Source: Desulfovibrio sp. Huiquan2017 (lineage in GTDB: Bacteria; Desulfobacterota; Desulfovibrionia; Desulfovibrionales; Desulfovibrionaceae). Taken from it: a DNA stretch of 64,000 nt. Within the stretch, counting starts at the first letter, position 1, and each line of letters opens with the position of its first letter. Of this stretch, positions 42,559 to 52,237 are shown piece by piece. The notes under the pieces are model-generated. The model ran no database searches, was not told the origin of the DNA, and saw nothing but the letters and a program-made list of their open reading frames with translations. The DNA is taken from contig NZ_JAFMPN010000001.1 of the NCBI RefSeq assembly GCF_017351175.1, positions 62,001-126,000 on the forward strand. Reading direction: 5' to 3'. The position numbers were made by a program, and so were the translations under genes.

Positions 42559-42834
42559 ATGCGGACATGGCACGTTTATCTCCTTCGTTGCGCGGACAAC
42601 AGTCTCTATTGCGGCATCACCAACGACCTGAACCGACGGCTGGCGGCCCACAACGCCGGGACCGCCTCCAAATACACTCGAGCACGGCTTCCGGTGTCCC
42701 TGGCGGCCAGCACGGAGGTGGACGGGAAAAGCTCGGCATTGAAACTGGAACTGGCCATCAAGAAGCTCCCGGCCGGACAGAAGATCCGACGACTGCTGGA
42801 ATACGCCGGCAAGAGATGTGCTACGGACGGATGA
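42559..42834 (+). CDS. GIY-YIG nuclease-superfamily protein
   Basis: A 91-residue UPF0213/YhbQ-like protein. The motif reads WHVYLLRCADNSLYCGITND, with Arg in LNRRLAAHNAG. Members are small single-domain proteins of uncertain role, some with DNase activity. It is divergent from the ABC-F gene. Confidence 0.9.
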   Translation: MRTWHVYLLRCADNSLYCGITNDLNRRLAAHNAGTASKYTRARLPVSLAASTEVDGKSSALKLELAIKKLPAGQKIRRLLEYAGKRCATDG

Positions 42835-42936
42835 CATCCTGAAAACAGACGCATTTTCTTGCCAGGCACGGGGTTTACACGTACCTTGGCTGTGACCCGA
42901 ATCTTCCCAGAAACCGACAACCCGATACGCAACCGC

Positions 42937-43182
42937 ATGCTGGAAGTCAGTACCCTATACCTTCTCCTGACCATGTTCGGGTTCGTCCTCCTGGGGATCG
43001 TCGTGGTTCACCATCACAACTGCTCGGACATGATCCGCCGAAAACGAAACGAAGTCCGGCGGCTGACCGTCCACCTCGAAGCCAAAAATTCCGTCCTGGA
43101 TGAACAGATCGCCGACCTCAAGACCCAGGTCGAGGAACTCGACGAAAAACTCTCCATCCTGGAACAACGGCAACAGCCATGA
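42937..43182 (+). CDS. Small membrane-anchored coiled-coil protein
   Basis: An 81-residue protein with a single N-terminal transmembrane helix (about 5-26) followed by a basic patch and a coiled coil (NSVLDEQIADLKTQVEELDE). It resembles phage-shock or envelope-stress proteins of the PspB type in size and layout, but no clear family match is seen. A longer in-frame start from 42859 is possible. It overlaps the next gene by 4 bp, so the two probably act together. Confidence 0.6.
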   Translation: MLEVSTLYLLLTMFGFVLLGIVVVHHHNCSDMIRRKRNEVRRLTVHLEAKNSVLDEQIADLKTQVEELDEKLSILEQRQQP

Positions 43183-43637
43183 TGACCTTCAGCACGATTT
43201 TTGGCCTGGCTCTGGCCGTATTCTTCGTGATCTTCCGCATGATATCCAAACACCGCTACGCGACCATGAACGAATTGTTCAACCGACAGCATGAACTGGA
43301 GCTCCGGCACCAGTCCCTGCGCGACCGAAAACGGACGCTGGAACGGGAGTTGGCCGACAAGGGACAGGCCCTGACCGCCCTCAAAAGCAATCGATTCGAA
43401 ATCCGAAGCATTTCCGTGGCCGATCTGGAAGCCGACGACACGGATGAAAACGAAAAGATCGGCCGCTATCTCCTCAACCAGGGCAAGATCACCCAGGAAC
43501 AGCACAAACGGGCGCTCAAAAAGATGGAAATTCTCAAAATGGACTACATCGGCGTATGCATGGCGCTCGGCTTCATCGACCTGGAAACCGGCAGACAGGC
43601 TGAGAAGGCGGGAAAACTCAGCTCTCCCCCGCTCTAG
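43179..43637 (+). CDS. Membrane coiled-coil protein with MshEN-like C-terminus
   Basis: A 152-residue protein with an N-terminal transmembrane helix (about 4-20), a coiled coil (about 30-68) and a C-terminal helical domain. The latter contains RYLLNQGKITQEQHKRALKK followed by LGFIDLETGRQ. This helix-loop pattern resembles the N-terminal domain of type II secretion/type IV pilus ATPases (MshEN), some of which bind c-di-GMP. The similarity is weak and by eye. It is coupled to the previous gene by an ATGATGA overlap. Confidence 0.6.
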   Translation: MMTFSTIFGLALAVFFVIFRMISKHRYATMNELFNRQHELELRHQSLRDRKRTLERELADKGQALTALKSNRFEIRSISVADLEADDTDENEKIGRYLLNQGKITQEQHKRALKKMEILKMDYIGVCMALGFIDLETGRQAEKAGKLSSPPL

Positions 43638-43729
43638 TCCGGCCGCACACCGGGGCCCGCGCAAGGGAAAACACGATGTCCGCCATCAGGCGGCTTGCAA
43701 TGGTTGCTTTCGTTAGAGGAAGGATCTTC

Positions 43730-43763
43730 AAAAAAGGGCCGCGTCGCAACGACGCGGCCCTTT
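43730..43763 (-). terminator. Intrinsic terminator of leuB / leu operon
   Basis: On the minus strand a 12-bp stem AGGGCCGCGTCG/CGACGCGGCCCT with a TTG loop is followed by TTTTT. It lies about 25 bp after the leuB stop and ends the long psd-pssA-leu run. Confidence 0.9.
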
Positions 43764-43784
43764 GTCGTTTTCTTTCGAACCAAA

Positions 43785-44852
43785 CTACATGTTCGCCAGC
43801 ACGGCTTCGGCCATGGCGGTGCAGCCCACGGATTTGGCTCCCTCCTGCCTGATGTCGCCGGTGCGGTAACCCTGCTCCAAGGTCTTTTCCACGGCCTGTT
43901 CCACGCAGTCCGCTTCCTCGGTCATGTCGAAGGCGTGGCGCAGCATCATGGACACGGACAGAATGGTGGCCAGGGGGTTGGCCAGATCCTTGCCCGCGAT
44001 GTCTGGGGCCGAGCCGTGGATGGGCTCGAACAGACCGGGATTGCCCGCGCCGAGGCTGGCCGACGGCAGCATGCCGATGGAACCGGTGATGGCCGCGGCC
44101 TCGTCGGACAGGATGTCGCCGAACAGGTTGCCGGTGACCAGGACGTCGAACTGGGAGGGGTCGCGCACCAACTGCATGGCCGCGTTGTCCACGTACAGAT
44201 GGGACAGCTCGATGTCTGGATAGTTCTTGTGCTCGTCGATGACGATCTCGCGCCACACGCGGGAAACGTCGAGGACGTTGGCCTTGTCCACGGAGCAGAC
44301 CCGTTTGGAACGCTTGCGGGCGGCCTCAAAGGCCACCTTGGCGATGCGCCGGATCTCGTGCTCGAAATAGACCATGGTATTGTAGCCGAACCGTTCGCCG
44401 TCCTTTTCGCCGTCAAAACGCGGCTCTCCGAAATAGATGCCGCCGGTCAGTTCGCGCACGACCATAACGTCCAGCCCCCTGGCCACGATGTCCGGGCGCA
44501 GGTAGCAGGCATCGGCCAACTGCTTGAACAGCTTGGCCGGACGCACGTTGGCAAACAACCCAAGCTCCTTGCGGATGCCGAGCAGTCCCTTTTCCGGGCG
44601 GATCGAAGGATCGATGGTATCCCACTGGGGACCGCCCACCGCGCCCAGCAGCACGGCGTCGGAATCCTTGCACTTGGCCACGGTGTCCGCAGGCAGCGGC
44701 ACACCCTCGGCATCAATGGCGCAGCCGCCGATCAACGCTTCGCTCGTCTCGAAGGTACGGCCAAACTTGTCGCCCACTTTGTCCAGAACCCGCAGGGCCT
44801 GGGCCACGATCTCCGGGCCGATGCCGTCGCCGGGCATTACACAAATCTTCAT
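43785..44852 (-). CDS. leuB: 3-isopropylmalate dehydrogenase
   Basis: A 355-residue NAD-dependent enzyme of leucine synthesis. N-terminal [17 protein letters not shown], the substrate loop with Arg residues near [19 protein letters not shown], and the NAD motif [15 protein letters not shown] are clear. It follows leuD after an unusually long 309-bp gap that holds a dispersed repeat. AGGAGACAGC precedes the ATG. Confidence 0.96.
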   Translation of the reverse strand: MKICVMPGDGIGPEIVAQALRVLDKVGDKFGRTFETSEALIGGCAIDAEGVPLPADTVAKCKDSDAVLLGAVGGPQWDTIDPSIRPEKGLLGIRKELGLFANVRPAKLFKQLADACYLRPDIVARGLDVMVVRELTGGIYFGEPRFDGEKDGERFGYNTMVYFEHEIRRIAKVAFEAARKRSKRVCSVDKANVLDVSRVWREIVIDEHKNYPDIELSHLYVDNAAMQLVRDPSQFDVLVTGNLFGDILSDEAAAITGSIGMLPSASLGAGNPGLFEPIHGSAPDIAGKDLANPLATILSVSMMLRHAFDMTEEADCVEQAVEKTLEQGYRTGDIRQEGAKSVGCTAMAEAVLANM

Positions 44853-45161
44853 TGCTGTCTCCTGTTGGTGAGGGATGCCTCCGGCGGCGCCTCGCCAGCG
44901 GGGCGTCTCCGACGGCTCAAGAACATTTTAAAAAAGGTTCTTGAGAATCTCCAAAACTTTTTGTCGCGCCTTCAGCAGGGCCGGGACGGACAGAATTGCC
45001 TCAATCAGAACGATGCGGTCGCAAAGTTCCTATTGCCGCCCCCTCTTTCTCCCATTCCCCAAACAACGATAAAAAGTTGGGGAAAGGATGGGAATGAGGA
45101 GAGCGAGGAAAGGGAACCCATTGAAAATGGGTTGTCCCTTCCCCGGCCACCAGCGGCCTGC
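44853..45161 (-). repeat. leuD-leuB intergenic region with dispersed repeat copy A
   Basis: This 309-bp gap holds no gene. Positions 44873-44969 contain a copy of an element also found at 56391-56472. Both share GCCTCCGGCGGC, a GC-rich inverted segment, an AAGAAC...GTTCTT inverted pair and an adjacent GAGAATCTCC or AAGAATCTCC box. Two further inverted repeats lie nearer leuD (near 45053-45090, and near 45113-45140 as GGGAACCCATT/AATGGGTTGTCCC). They could slow transcription or protect mRNA ends. Confidence 0.7.
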
Positions 45162-45653
45162 CTAGGCCAATTTTCTCTTTCCGTATTCGACCAGTCCTCC
45201 GGCGTTCAGAATTTCCTGCATGAACGGAGGGACCGGGGCGGCCTGGACGGTCACGCCGGTGGTCAGATTCTTGATCACGCCAGTGGAGGTGTCCACTTCG
45301 ATCTGATTGGTATCGCTAAACTTGTCGATGTCGTCGCCGATTTCGAGCAGAACCAGGCCCATGTTGAAGCCGTTGCGGTAGAAAATGCGCGCAAAGCTGT
45401 GGGCCAGGACCACGGGAATACCCGCGCCCAGGATGGAGATCGGCGCATGCTCGCGAGACGAACCGCAGCCGAAGTTCACGCCGCCGACCATAATGTCGTT
45501 CTGCTTAACGCGCTTGACCCACCCGGCCTCCAGGCCTTCCATGCACTTGGCACCCAGCTCCTTGGCGTCGGTGGTCACCAGGAAACGAGCCGGAATGATG
45601 GCGTCCGTATCGATATTGTCGCCCACTTTATGGACGGTTCCGGTTACTTTCAT
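45162..45653 (-). CDS. leuD: 3-isopropylmalate dehydratase small subunit
   Basis: A 163-residue swivel domain of isopropylmalate isomerase. [19 protein letters not shown] and [13 protein letters not shown], which holds the substrate-binding Ser-Ser-Arg, are diagnostic. The short, archaeal/HACN-like length is typical of anaerobes. It starts 12 bp after leuC. Confidence 0.95.
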   Translation of the reverse strand: MKVTGTVHKVGDNIDTDAIIPARFLVTTDAKELGAKCMEGLEAGWVKRVKQNDIMVGGVNFGCGSSREHAPISILGAGIPVVLAHSFARIFYRNGFNMGLVLLEIGDDIDKFSDTNQIEVDTSTGVIKNLTTGVTVQAAPVPPFMQEILNAGGLVEYGKRKLA

Positions 45654-45665
45654 TATTGCACCCTT

Positions 45666-46925
45666 CTACAGTTTGGCGGGGTTGATGATCTCACCGGCCA
45701 CGGCGGAAGCGGCGGCCACGGCGGGGTTGGACAGGAAGACCTCGGACTCCAGGGAACCCATGCGGCCCTTGAAGTTGCGGTTGGTGGTGGCGATGACGCG
45801 CTCGCCACCCGCCAAAATGCCCATATGGCCGCCCAGACAGGGGCCGCAGGTGGGCGGGCCCACAATACAGCCCGCGTCCATGAATATTTCCATCAGCCCT
45901 TCCCGCATGCATGCCTTCCAAATGGACGGGGTGGCGGGCAGGATGATGCAGCGCACCTTGGGGTCAACCTTGCGCCCCTTGAGCACGGACGCGGCCAGGC
46001 GCATGTCCTCGATACGGCCGTTGGTGCAGGAACCGATGACGGCCTGATGAATCTTGAGCCCGGCGGTCTCGTCCACGGGCTTGACGTTTTCAGGCAGGTG
46101 CGGACAGGCCACCTGAGGGGCCATGCCGGTGACGTCGATGTCGAGCACGCGCTCATACTCGGCATCCGCATCGGCGGCCATGAGCGCCCCGCCCTTGAAC
46201 CCGGCGTTCTTCGAGTAGTCCAGAGCCTTTTGGTCCACCGGGAACAGACCGACTTTGCCGCCCGCCTCGATGGCCATGTTGGCAATGGTCATGCGCCCTT
46301 CCATGGACATGGCGTCCACGACCGCGCCGCCGTATTCCAACGCCTTGTAGAGCGCACCGGACACGCCAAGAATGCCAATCTGGTTAAGGACAAAATCCTT
46401 GGGACCGACGTACTCGCCCGGGGTGCCGGTCAGATTCACGCGGATGGTCGGGGGGACCTTGAACCAGGTCTCGCCCAGCGCCATGGCCGCGCCGACGTCG
46501 GTGGAGCCCATGCCCGTGGCGAACGCGCCCAGGCCGCCGTAGGTACAGGTGTGGGAATCCGCACCCACCACCACGTCGCCGGGACCGACGATGCCCTTCT
46601 CGGGCAGCAGGGCGTGTTCCACGCCGACCTCGCCGCATTCGTAGTAATGGGTCACGCCCATTTCTTCGGCGAACTCGCGGACAACCTTGACCTGCTCGGC
46701 GGAATCAATGTCCTTGTTCGGGGTAAAATGATCGCAAACCAAGGCGATCTTGTCCTTGTCGAACACTTTTTTGGCACCCATGGCCTTGAAGGCCTTGGCG
46801 GCCAGCGGCGCGGTAACGTCGTTGGCGAGGACCATGTCCACCTTGCACTGGACAATCTGCCCAGGGCCGGAGATATCCTGGTCCGTATGATTCTGCAGAA
46901 TTTTTTCAGCTAAGGTCTGACCCAT
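45666..46925 (-). CDS. leuC: 3-isopropylmalate dehydratase large subunit
   Basis: A 419-residue aconitase-fold subunit. 4Fe-4S cysteines lie in AVIGSCTNGRIED and in GPPTCGPCLGGHMG. GADSHTCTYGGLGAFATG is the substrate loop. The 419-residue length fits the prokaryotic anaerobe type with separate leuD. It starts 4 bp after the leuA stop. Confidence 0.96.
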   Translation of the reverse strand: MGQTLAEKILQNHTDQDISGPGQIVQCKVDMVLANDVTAPLAAKAFKAMGAKKVFDKDKIALVCDHFTPNKDIDSAEQVKVVREFAEEMGVTHYYECGEVGVEHALLPEKGIVGPGDVVVGADSHTCTYGGLGAFATGMGSTDVGAAMALGETWFKVPPTIRVNLTGTPGEYVGPKDFVLNQIGILGVSGALYKALEYGGAVVDAMSMEGRMTIANMAIEAGGKVGLFPVDQKALDYSKNAGFKGGALMAADADAEYERVLDIDVTGMAPQVACPHLPENVKPVDETAGLKIHQAVIGSCTNGRIEDMRLAASVLKGRKVDPKVRCIILPATPSIWKACMREGLMEIFMDAGCIVGPPTCGPCLGGHMGILAGGERVIATTNRNFKGRMGSLESEVFLSNPAVAAASAVAGEIINPAKL

Positions 46926-46929
46926 CTGT

Positions 46930-48462
46930 CTATTTCTCCTCTTTCGCTTTTTCCAAGCGGTTCAATGCGTTGACCATGGCCAAAGCACTGGCTTTGACCA
47001 CATCGGCATCGTTGGCGCGGCCCACGGCCTTGACGCCGTCATACTCGATGCGCACGGCGACGCCAGCCAGGGCGTCGGACCCTTCGGTCACGGCGTTGAC
47101 CGAATAAACTTCGAGTTTCGGGGATACGCCCACCAATGAGTAGATGGACTGAAACACGGCGTCAATGGAACCTTCGCCGAACTTGCTGGTTTTGCGCACT
47201 TCGGCCTCGCCTTCGGCCCCAAATTCCATGACCGTGGCCGCGTGTGGCGGCACGTCGCCCGTACCGGAAAACACGGACATGTCCACCAACCGAAAACGGT
47301 CCTTACGTCGATACACGGACTCCAAGATGAGCGCTTCCACGTCTTCGTCGAAGATCTGCTCCTTCTTGTCGGCCAGATCCTTGACCGCCTTGAAGAGCAC
47401 GTTGAGCTGGTCCTCATCCAGGTTGTAGCCCAATTCCTCGGCCTTTTTGCGCACCGCGTGGGAGCCGGAGTGCTTACCGATGACGATCTCATTGGTGGTC
47501 AGGCCGATGGAGGCCGGAGTCATGATCTCATAGGTCAGGCGGTTCTTGAGCACGCCGTCCTGATGCACGCCGGATTCATGGGCAAAGGCATTGGCCCCGA
47601 CGATGGCCTTGTTGGGCGGGATGGGCATGCCGATGATCTGGGACAGGCGGCGGCAGGACGGGAATATCTGTTCGGTAACGATATTGGTCTCCACGCCATA
47701 GAGTTCCTTGCGGGTGTTCAGCGCCATGACCAAGTCCTCCAGGGCCGCATTGCCCGCGCGCTCGCCGATGCCGAGCACGGTGCATTCCACCTGGCGCGCT
47801 CCCGCCCTGACGGCGGCGAGGCTGTTGGCCACGGCCGAACCCAGGTCGTTGTGGCAGTGGACCGAGATCATGGCCTTGTCGATGTTCCGCACGTTGCCCA
47901 TGAGGTACTTGATCAGGTCGTAATATTCAAAAGGCTGGGTGTAGCCCACGGTATCCGGGATGTTGACCACGCAGGCGCCTGCGTCGATGGCGGTCTCGGC
48001 CACCTTGACCAGGAAATCCCAGTCCGAGCGCGAGGCGTCCTCGGCCGAAAACTCCACGTTGTCCGTGTACTGCCGGGCATGGCGGACGGCCTTGTCGATC
48101 ATTTCGATGACTTCGTCGGCGGTCTTGCCCAGCTTATGCTTCATATGAATTTCGCTGGTGGCCAAAAAAACGTGAATGCGCGGGTGCCGGGCGTCCTTGA
48201 CGGCCTCCCAGCAACGGTCGATGTCTTTGGTCACCGCCCGGCACAGCCCGGCGATCTGCGGTTTTTCCACAGCGGCGGCAATGGCCTGGACCGCTTCGAA
48301 ATCGCCCTGGCTGGCAATGGGAAAACCCGCTTCGATGATGTCCACGCCCAAAGTTTCGAGCTGACGGGCCATGCGGATTTTCTCGTCCAAATTCATGGTC
48401 GCGCCGGGCGACTGTTCGCCGTCACGCAAGGTGGTATCGAATACGTACACTCTTTCTGCCAT
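46930..48462 (-). CDS. leuA: 2-isopropylmalate synthase
   Basis: A 510-residue enzyme that condenses acetyl-CoA and 2-ketoisovalerate, the committed and leucine-inhibited step. Metal and substrate motifs are [13 protein letters not shown] (residues 8-20) and [14 protein letters not shown]. The C-terminal regulatory domain (about 390-510) is present. The start [12 protein letters not shown] is supported by GGAGGATACC; a longer frame to 48567 is not conserved. It heads the leuACDB genes after pssA. Confidence 0.96.
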   Translation of the reverse strand: MAERVYVFDTTLRDGEQSPGATMNLDEKIRMARQLETLGVDIIEAGFPIASQGDFEAVQAIAAAVEKPQIAGLCRAVTKDIDRCWEAVKDARHPRIHVFLATSEIHMKHKLGKTADEVIEMIDKAVRHARQYTDNVEFSAEDASRSDWDFLVKVAETAIDAGACVVNIPDTVGYTQPFEYYDLIKYLMGNVRNIDKAMISVHCHNDLGSAVANSLAAVRAGARQVECTVLGIGERAGNAALEDLVMALNTRKELYGVETNIVTEQIFPSCRRLSQIIGMPIPPNKAIVGANAFAHESGVHQDGVLKNRLTYEIMTPASIGLTTNEIVIGKHSGSHAVRKKAEELGYNLDEDQLNVLFKAVKDLADKKEQIFDEDVEALILESVYRRKDRFRLVDMSVFSGTGDVPPHAATVMEFGAEGEAEVRKTSKFGEGSIDAVFQSIYSLVGVSPKLEVYSVNAVTEGSDALAGVAVRIEYDGVKAVGRANDADVVKASALAMVNALNRLEKAKEEK

Positions 48463-48604
48463 GGTATCCTCCGGGATATCTTCCCCCGCGGGGGCCTGTT
48501 CTAAATGTTTGACAATGGGTATGCAACCGCCAAGCACAAAACCCGCACGGGGTAGCGTGGCGATCAAGGTCAGTACGACGTACTAATATGGGATGGGGAG
48601 AGAG

Positions 48605-49372
48605 CTAGTTCAGCTCTTTCTTGGAGCCGTCCCGTAGTAGTCGCTTGTTGGTACGGGATAGTAGGAAAAGGGTGTAGAGCGGGCCGGAAATGAGATAGCC
48701 CAGGAAGAAGACGAAGCCGAGCACCTTGGGGCGGGACGCGATGAGGGAAAAAATCAGAATCGCGGTAACCATCCAGCTGAAGGGATGGGCCTTGAAGGCG
48801 CTGATTTCCTTGAAGGAGTAGAAGCGGATGGTGCTGACCATGAAAAACGACAGCACGTAGACGAGGACCAGGGTGCCTACGGAGACCACGGAGTGCATGT
48901 ACTCCTGCGGAACGTATTCGGTGAAGAGCACCAGGGTGGCCAAGGTACAGGCAGCCGCCGGAATGGGCAGGCCCACGAAATGCTTCTTGGAGGAGGTCGA
49001 GGCCTGGACGTTGAATCGCGCCAGCCGCAGGGCGCCGCAGGCCATAAACAGGAAGGCGGCCATCAAACCGAGGCGGCCGAAGTCGTTCAAAATCCAGAGA
49101 TAGGCCATGACCGCCGGGACCACGCCGAAGGCGACCAGATCGGCCAGAGAGTCGAGCTGGACGCCGAATTCGCTTTGCGTGTTGGTGATGCGCGCCACTT
49201 TGCCGTCCAGTCCGTCGAAAACGCAACTGGCCAGAATGCACAGGGCACAGGAGGCGATGTCCCCCTGGATGGCCCAGGTCAATCCCAGAAAGCCGACAAA
49301 CAGGCTGGCCGTAGTCAGCAGGTTCGGCAAGAGATAGACACTCTTATGGCGCGGCAATTTTTTTTCAACCAT
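48605..49372 (-). CDS. pssA: CDP-diacylglycerol-serine O-phosphatidyltransferase
   Basis: A 255-residue inner-membrane enzyme that makes phosphatidylserine. The CDP-alcohol transferase signature is visible as DGLDGKVARITNTQSEFGVQ followed by LDSLAD. There are about seven to eight transmembrane helices. It follows psd, which decarboxylates its product, by 26 bp on the same strand. Confidence 0.95.
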   Translation of the reverse strand: MVEKKLPRHKSVYLLPNLLTTASLFVGFLGLTWAIQGDIASCALCILASCVFDGLDGKVARITNTQSEFGVQLDSLADLVAFGVVPAVMAYLWILNDFGRLGLMAAFLFMACGALRLARFNVQASTSSKKHFVGLPIPAAACTLATLVLFTEYVPQEYMHSVVSVGTLVLVYVLSFFMVSTIRFYSFKEISAFKAHPFSWMVTAILIFSLIASRPKVLGFVFFLGYLISGPLYTLFLLSRTNKRLLRDGSKKELN

Positions 49373-49398
49373 GGCGATCAGTTTGGTTTTTCTCCGGA

Positions 49399-50046
49399 TC
49401 AGGCGGAACGTTTTTCCGCCAGGGCCGTTTCGCCGGCGATGGTCTTTTGACCGACGCTGACAACTGGTACATAGCCATCCGGAATGTAAAGGTCAACTCT
49501 TGATCCAAACTTAATCAGACCATATCGCTCGCCGCGCTTGAGCTTGTCGCCCGGTTCGGCCCAGCAAACGATGCGCCGGGCGATGAGGCCCGCGATCTGG
49601 ACCATGGTGAACCGCTGATTGCTCTTGCCGGTGATGACCACGACGTTGCGCTCGTTGTCCTCGCTGGCCTTGTCAAAGGAAGCGTTGAAGAATTTGCCGG
49701 GGATATAGCGGATGGTCTCGACCTTGCCGCTGACCGGCATACGGTTCACGTGCACGTTGAAGACATTCATGAAAATGGCGATGTACTGGCGGTTTTCCCC
49801 CGTCATGGGGTCCACGGCCCGACCGACCTTGATGACCTTGCCGTCCGCCGGAGCGGCCACGGCTTCGGCATCCTCCGGGCCGACCCGCTCGGGGTCGCGG
49901 AAGAAATGACCGATGAATGCAGTGGCGAACAGCCCGAGCACGGCCACGGGCCAGCAGCCGATAATGGCGAAGATCAGGGTGGTGAATGCGGCGATGACGA
50001 TGTAGGGCACCCCTTCCAGGGCGACGCCGACTGACGGTTTCAACAT
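49399..50046 (-). CDS. psd: Phosphatidylserine decarboxylase (short type)
   Basis: A 215-residue proenzyme of the short Psd class. Two N-terminal membrane helices precede the catalytic part. FFRDPER and NVFNVHVNRMPVSG are family motifs, and the self-cleavage site is the Gly-Ser of LIKFGSRVDL, where Ser becomes the pyruvoyl group. It makes phosphatidylethanolamine and is paired with pssA downstream. Confidence 0.95.
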   Translation of the reverse strand: MLKPSVGVALEGVPYIVIAAFTTLIFAIIGCWPVAVLGLFATAFIGHFFRDPERVGPEDAEAVAAPADGKVIKVGRAVDPMTGENRQYIAIFMNVFNVHVNRMPVSGKVETIRYIPGKFFNASFDKASEDNERNVVVITGKSNQRFTMVQIAGLIARRIVCWAEPGDKLKRGERYGLIKFGSRVDLYIPDGYVPVVSVGQKTIAGETALAEKRSA

Positions 50047-50153
50047 AGCGCGTCGAGCTCCTTATTCTATAAAGTCTCAGATCCTTACCCTTGGCTCCCT
50101 CAAACCGCAAGTTTGTTTTTTACAATATATTCACCGCAAGGTATACCCCGGGC

Positions 50154-51149
50154 ATGGACCCGGTCACACACCTTTCCTCGGGCCTCATGGGCGGCCTGGC
50201 CGCGCGCCGGTGGTTTCCCGAAGCGCGATTTCTCGTGCCCGCCTGCGTGCTTGCGGCCTGGATTCCCGACGCGGACATTTTTTTCGGCGACGGCCCGGAA
50301 TTTAACCTGCTCTATCACCGGGGCGTCAGCACCTCCCTTTTCGGCACCCTGGTCCTGGCGTTCGCCCTGGCCGGATTGTACAAACTCGCCTTCCGACGTA
50401 CCCCGTTCGTCAAAATCGCCGCCCTGTTCTACGCGCTCACCCTGACCCACGTCTGGCTCGACCTGATAACCACCTACGGCACCCAATTGCTCGCCCCCTT
50501 CTCCAACCACCGCTTCGCCCTGGACGGCGCGTTCATCATCGACCCGGTCTTCACCCTGACCGCCCTTTTGTTTATCGCAGCGGCCCTGTTGCTCCGCGCG
50601 CACCGTCACGCCATCGCCCTGGCGGGCATGGCCTGGTTCTTCGCTTATCCCCTCGCCAACATGGGCATGGGGGCCGCGCTCCAGACCGTCTACGCCCACC
50701 GCCTCCAGGCCTCGGGCACAGCCTACGAACACGTTCACGTCACCCCGGACGCCCTGTCGCCCCGCTTCTGGAAAGTGGTCGTCACCGCCGGGCCGGACTA
50801 CCTGCTCGACACCATGGACCTGTTCGGCGACCGCGAACCAGTCGCCCCCCTGCGCGTCAAGCGGGCGGACAAGACCTTCCTGCGCACGCTCGGCAAACAG
50901 CAGTCCATGTTCGCCACCTATGCCTGGTTCACCAAATGGCCCTACGTGGAGGAGACCGACACGCCGGAAGGCCGGACCCTGGTCTTCCACGACCTGCGCT
51001 TCACCTCCACCAACCCGGTCTTGTCCTGGTATTACGACGACAGGCGGCAGCCCTTCACCCTAACCGCGCACCTCGACCAAGCGGGACGCATCACGTCTTG
51101 GTCCTATGAAGGCGGCATCAGCGCCCGGGCCGGGGAATCCACGCAATGA
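50154..51149 (+). CDS. YdjM/DUF457-type membrane metal-dependent hydrolase-like
   Basis: A 331-residue protein with four or five N-terminal hydrophobic segments. The family signature includes MDPVTHLSSGLMGG, PDADIFF, YHRGVST and THVWLDLITTYG, with conserved His and Asp that could bind metal. A C-terminal soluble region of about 150 residues follows. Substrate unknown. The ATG at 50154 lacks a strong ribosome site. It overlaps the EamA transporter gene by 4 bp. Confidence 0.85.
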   Translation: MDPVTHLSSGLMGGLAARRWFPEARFLVPACVLAAWIPDADIFFGDGPEFNLLYHRGVSTSLFGTLVLAFALAGLYKLAFRRTPFVKIAALFYALTLTHVWLDLITTYGTQLLAPFSNHRFALDGAFIIDPVFTLTALLFIAAALLLRAHRHAIALAGMAWFFAYPLANMGMGAALQTVYAHRLQASGTAYEHVHVTPDALSPRFWKVVVTAGPDYLLDTMDLFGDREPVAPLRVKRADKTFLRTLGKQQSMFATYAWFTKWPYVEETDTPEGRTLVFHDLRFTSTNPVLSWYYDDRRQPFTLTAHLDQAGRITSWSYEGGISARAGESTQ

Positions 51150-52015
51150 TCTGGCTCACGCTCTCCGTGGGCGCAGCCTTTTTCATGGCCACCAATTCCG
51201 CATTCATAAAGCGCTTCTTCTCGGATCTGTCGTCCTGGGAAATGGGCCTCATCCCTTATTTTTACGGATGCCCTCTTTTTCTCGCCACCCTCGCGTTCAT
51301 CGACATCCCGTCCGTGGGGCCCGGCTTCCTGCCGTCCCTGGCCTGGGTCCTGCCTTTACTCATGATCGCCATCACCCTGCACTACCGGGCCATCCACCTG
51401 TCGCCCCTGTCCCTGACCCTGCCGTTTCTGAGCTTCACCCCGGTCTTCGTCCTGCTCACCGGCGGCCTCATCCTGGACGAAACTCTCAAGCCCCAAGGCG
51501 TGGCGGGCATGCTTCTGGTGGTCGTGGGCGGTTACGTGATCAACCTCGACTCGGCCCGATACGGCTTTCTCGGCCCGATCAAGGCCATCTGGAAGGAACC
51601 CGGCTCGGCCATCATGCTTCTCGTCGCCGTCCTGTTCGGCCTGACCTCCGTGGGCGGCAAGGTGATCATCCTCAATTCTTCGCCCATGTTCGCAGCCGTG
51701 GTCATCTTTACCTTGTACGGCGTCCTGCTGACACTCATTCTGCTGGCCACGGGCAAGGCGTCCCTCAAGAACCTGATCCGCAGGCCCCTGCTCGGCATCG
51801 CGGCCGGGCTGATCGTCTTCGCCGAGGCCGTCTGCCACAACACTGCCATGACCCTGACCTCCGCCGCCTACATGATCACCATCAAGCGCACCGCTGGCAT
51901 CTTCTCGGTCCTGTATGGCTGGCTGTTCTTTAAGGAACGCGGCATCCGCTTCCGCTTCATCGGCGCCCTGATCATGACCGCCGGAGCCGCTGTCATCGCT
52001 CTGTGGGGGGGATGA
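51146..52015 (+). CDS. EamA/DMT-superfamily transporter
   Basis: A 289-residue membrane protein with about ten transmembrane helices in two EamA repeats. Such proteins export or import small metabolites; the substrate is not predictable. It is coupled to the preceding gene. The 3' end forms a G7/C7 inverted repeat spanning the stop codon (52005-52011 with 52018-52024), with no long T-run. The next 220 bp to 52237 hold no recognised gene. Confidence 0.9.
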   Translation: MIWLTLSVGAAFFMATNSAFIKRFFSDLSSWEMGLIPYFYGCPLFLATLAFIDIPSVGPGFLPSLAWVLPLLMIAITLHYRAIHLSPLSLTLPFLSFTPVFVLLTGGLILDETLKPQGVAGMLLVVVGGYVINLDSARYGFLGPIKAIWKEPGSAIMLLVAVLFGLTSVGGKVIILNSSPMFAAVVIFTLYGVLLTLILLATGKASLKNLIRRPLLGIAAGLIVFAEAVCHNTAMTLTSAAYMITIKRTAGIFSVLYGWLFFKERGIRFRFIGALIMTAGAAVIALWGG

Positions 52016-52237
52016 CGCCCCCCCTTCCGATTCTTTACCGCCCCTTCACGAGACGGGACGCGCCGAAACGGACCATGGTGATATGTGTCAATATGGGATC
52101 AGGGAAAAGCGGTACGGAGACGCGTTTTCCGCGAGACAGCGGCAAACCGTCGTGGATATCTTTAAGGACCTCTTTCAAGAAAGCCGCAAACGGACAAGGC
52201 AATCGGCCACCGAAGGAGTCCCTTTTCCGCGTGGGAA

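Noticed and set aside
43695-46913. A 1072-codon open frame on the plus strand opposite leuB, leuD and leuC
   Set aside because: It lies wholly antisense to well-recognised genes, is full of His, Gly and Gln typical of antisense frames in GC-rich DNA, and shows no domain.
48463-48567. N-terminal extension of leuA or a leucine leader peptide
   Set aside because: The extension is not conserved, a strong ribosome site supports the start at 48462, and no run of Leu codons typical of a leader is seen.
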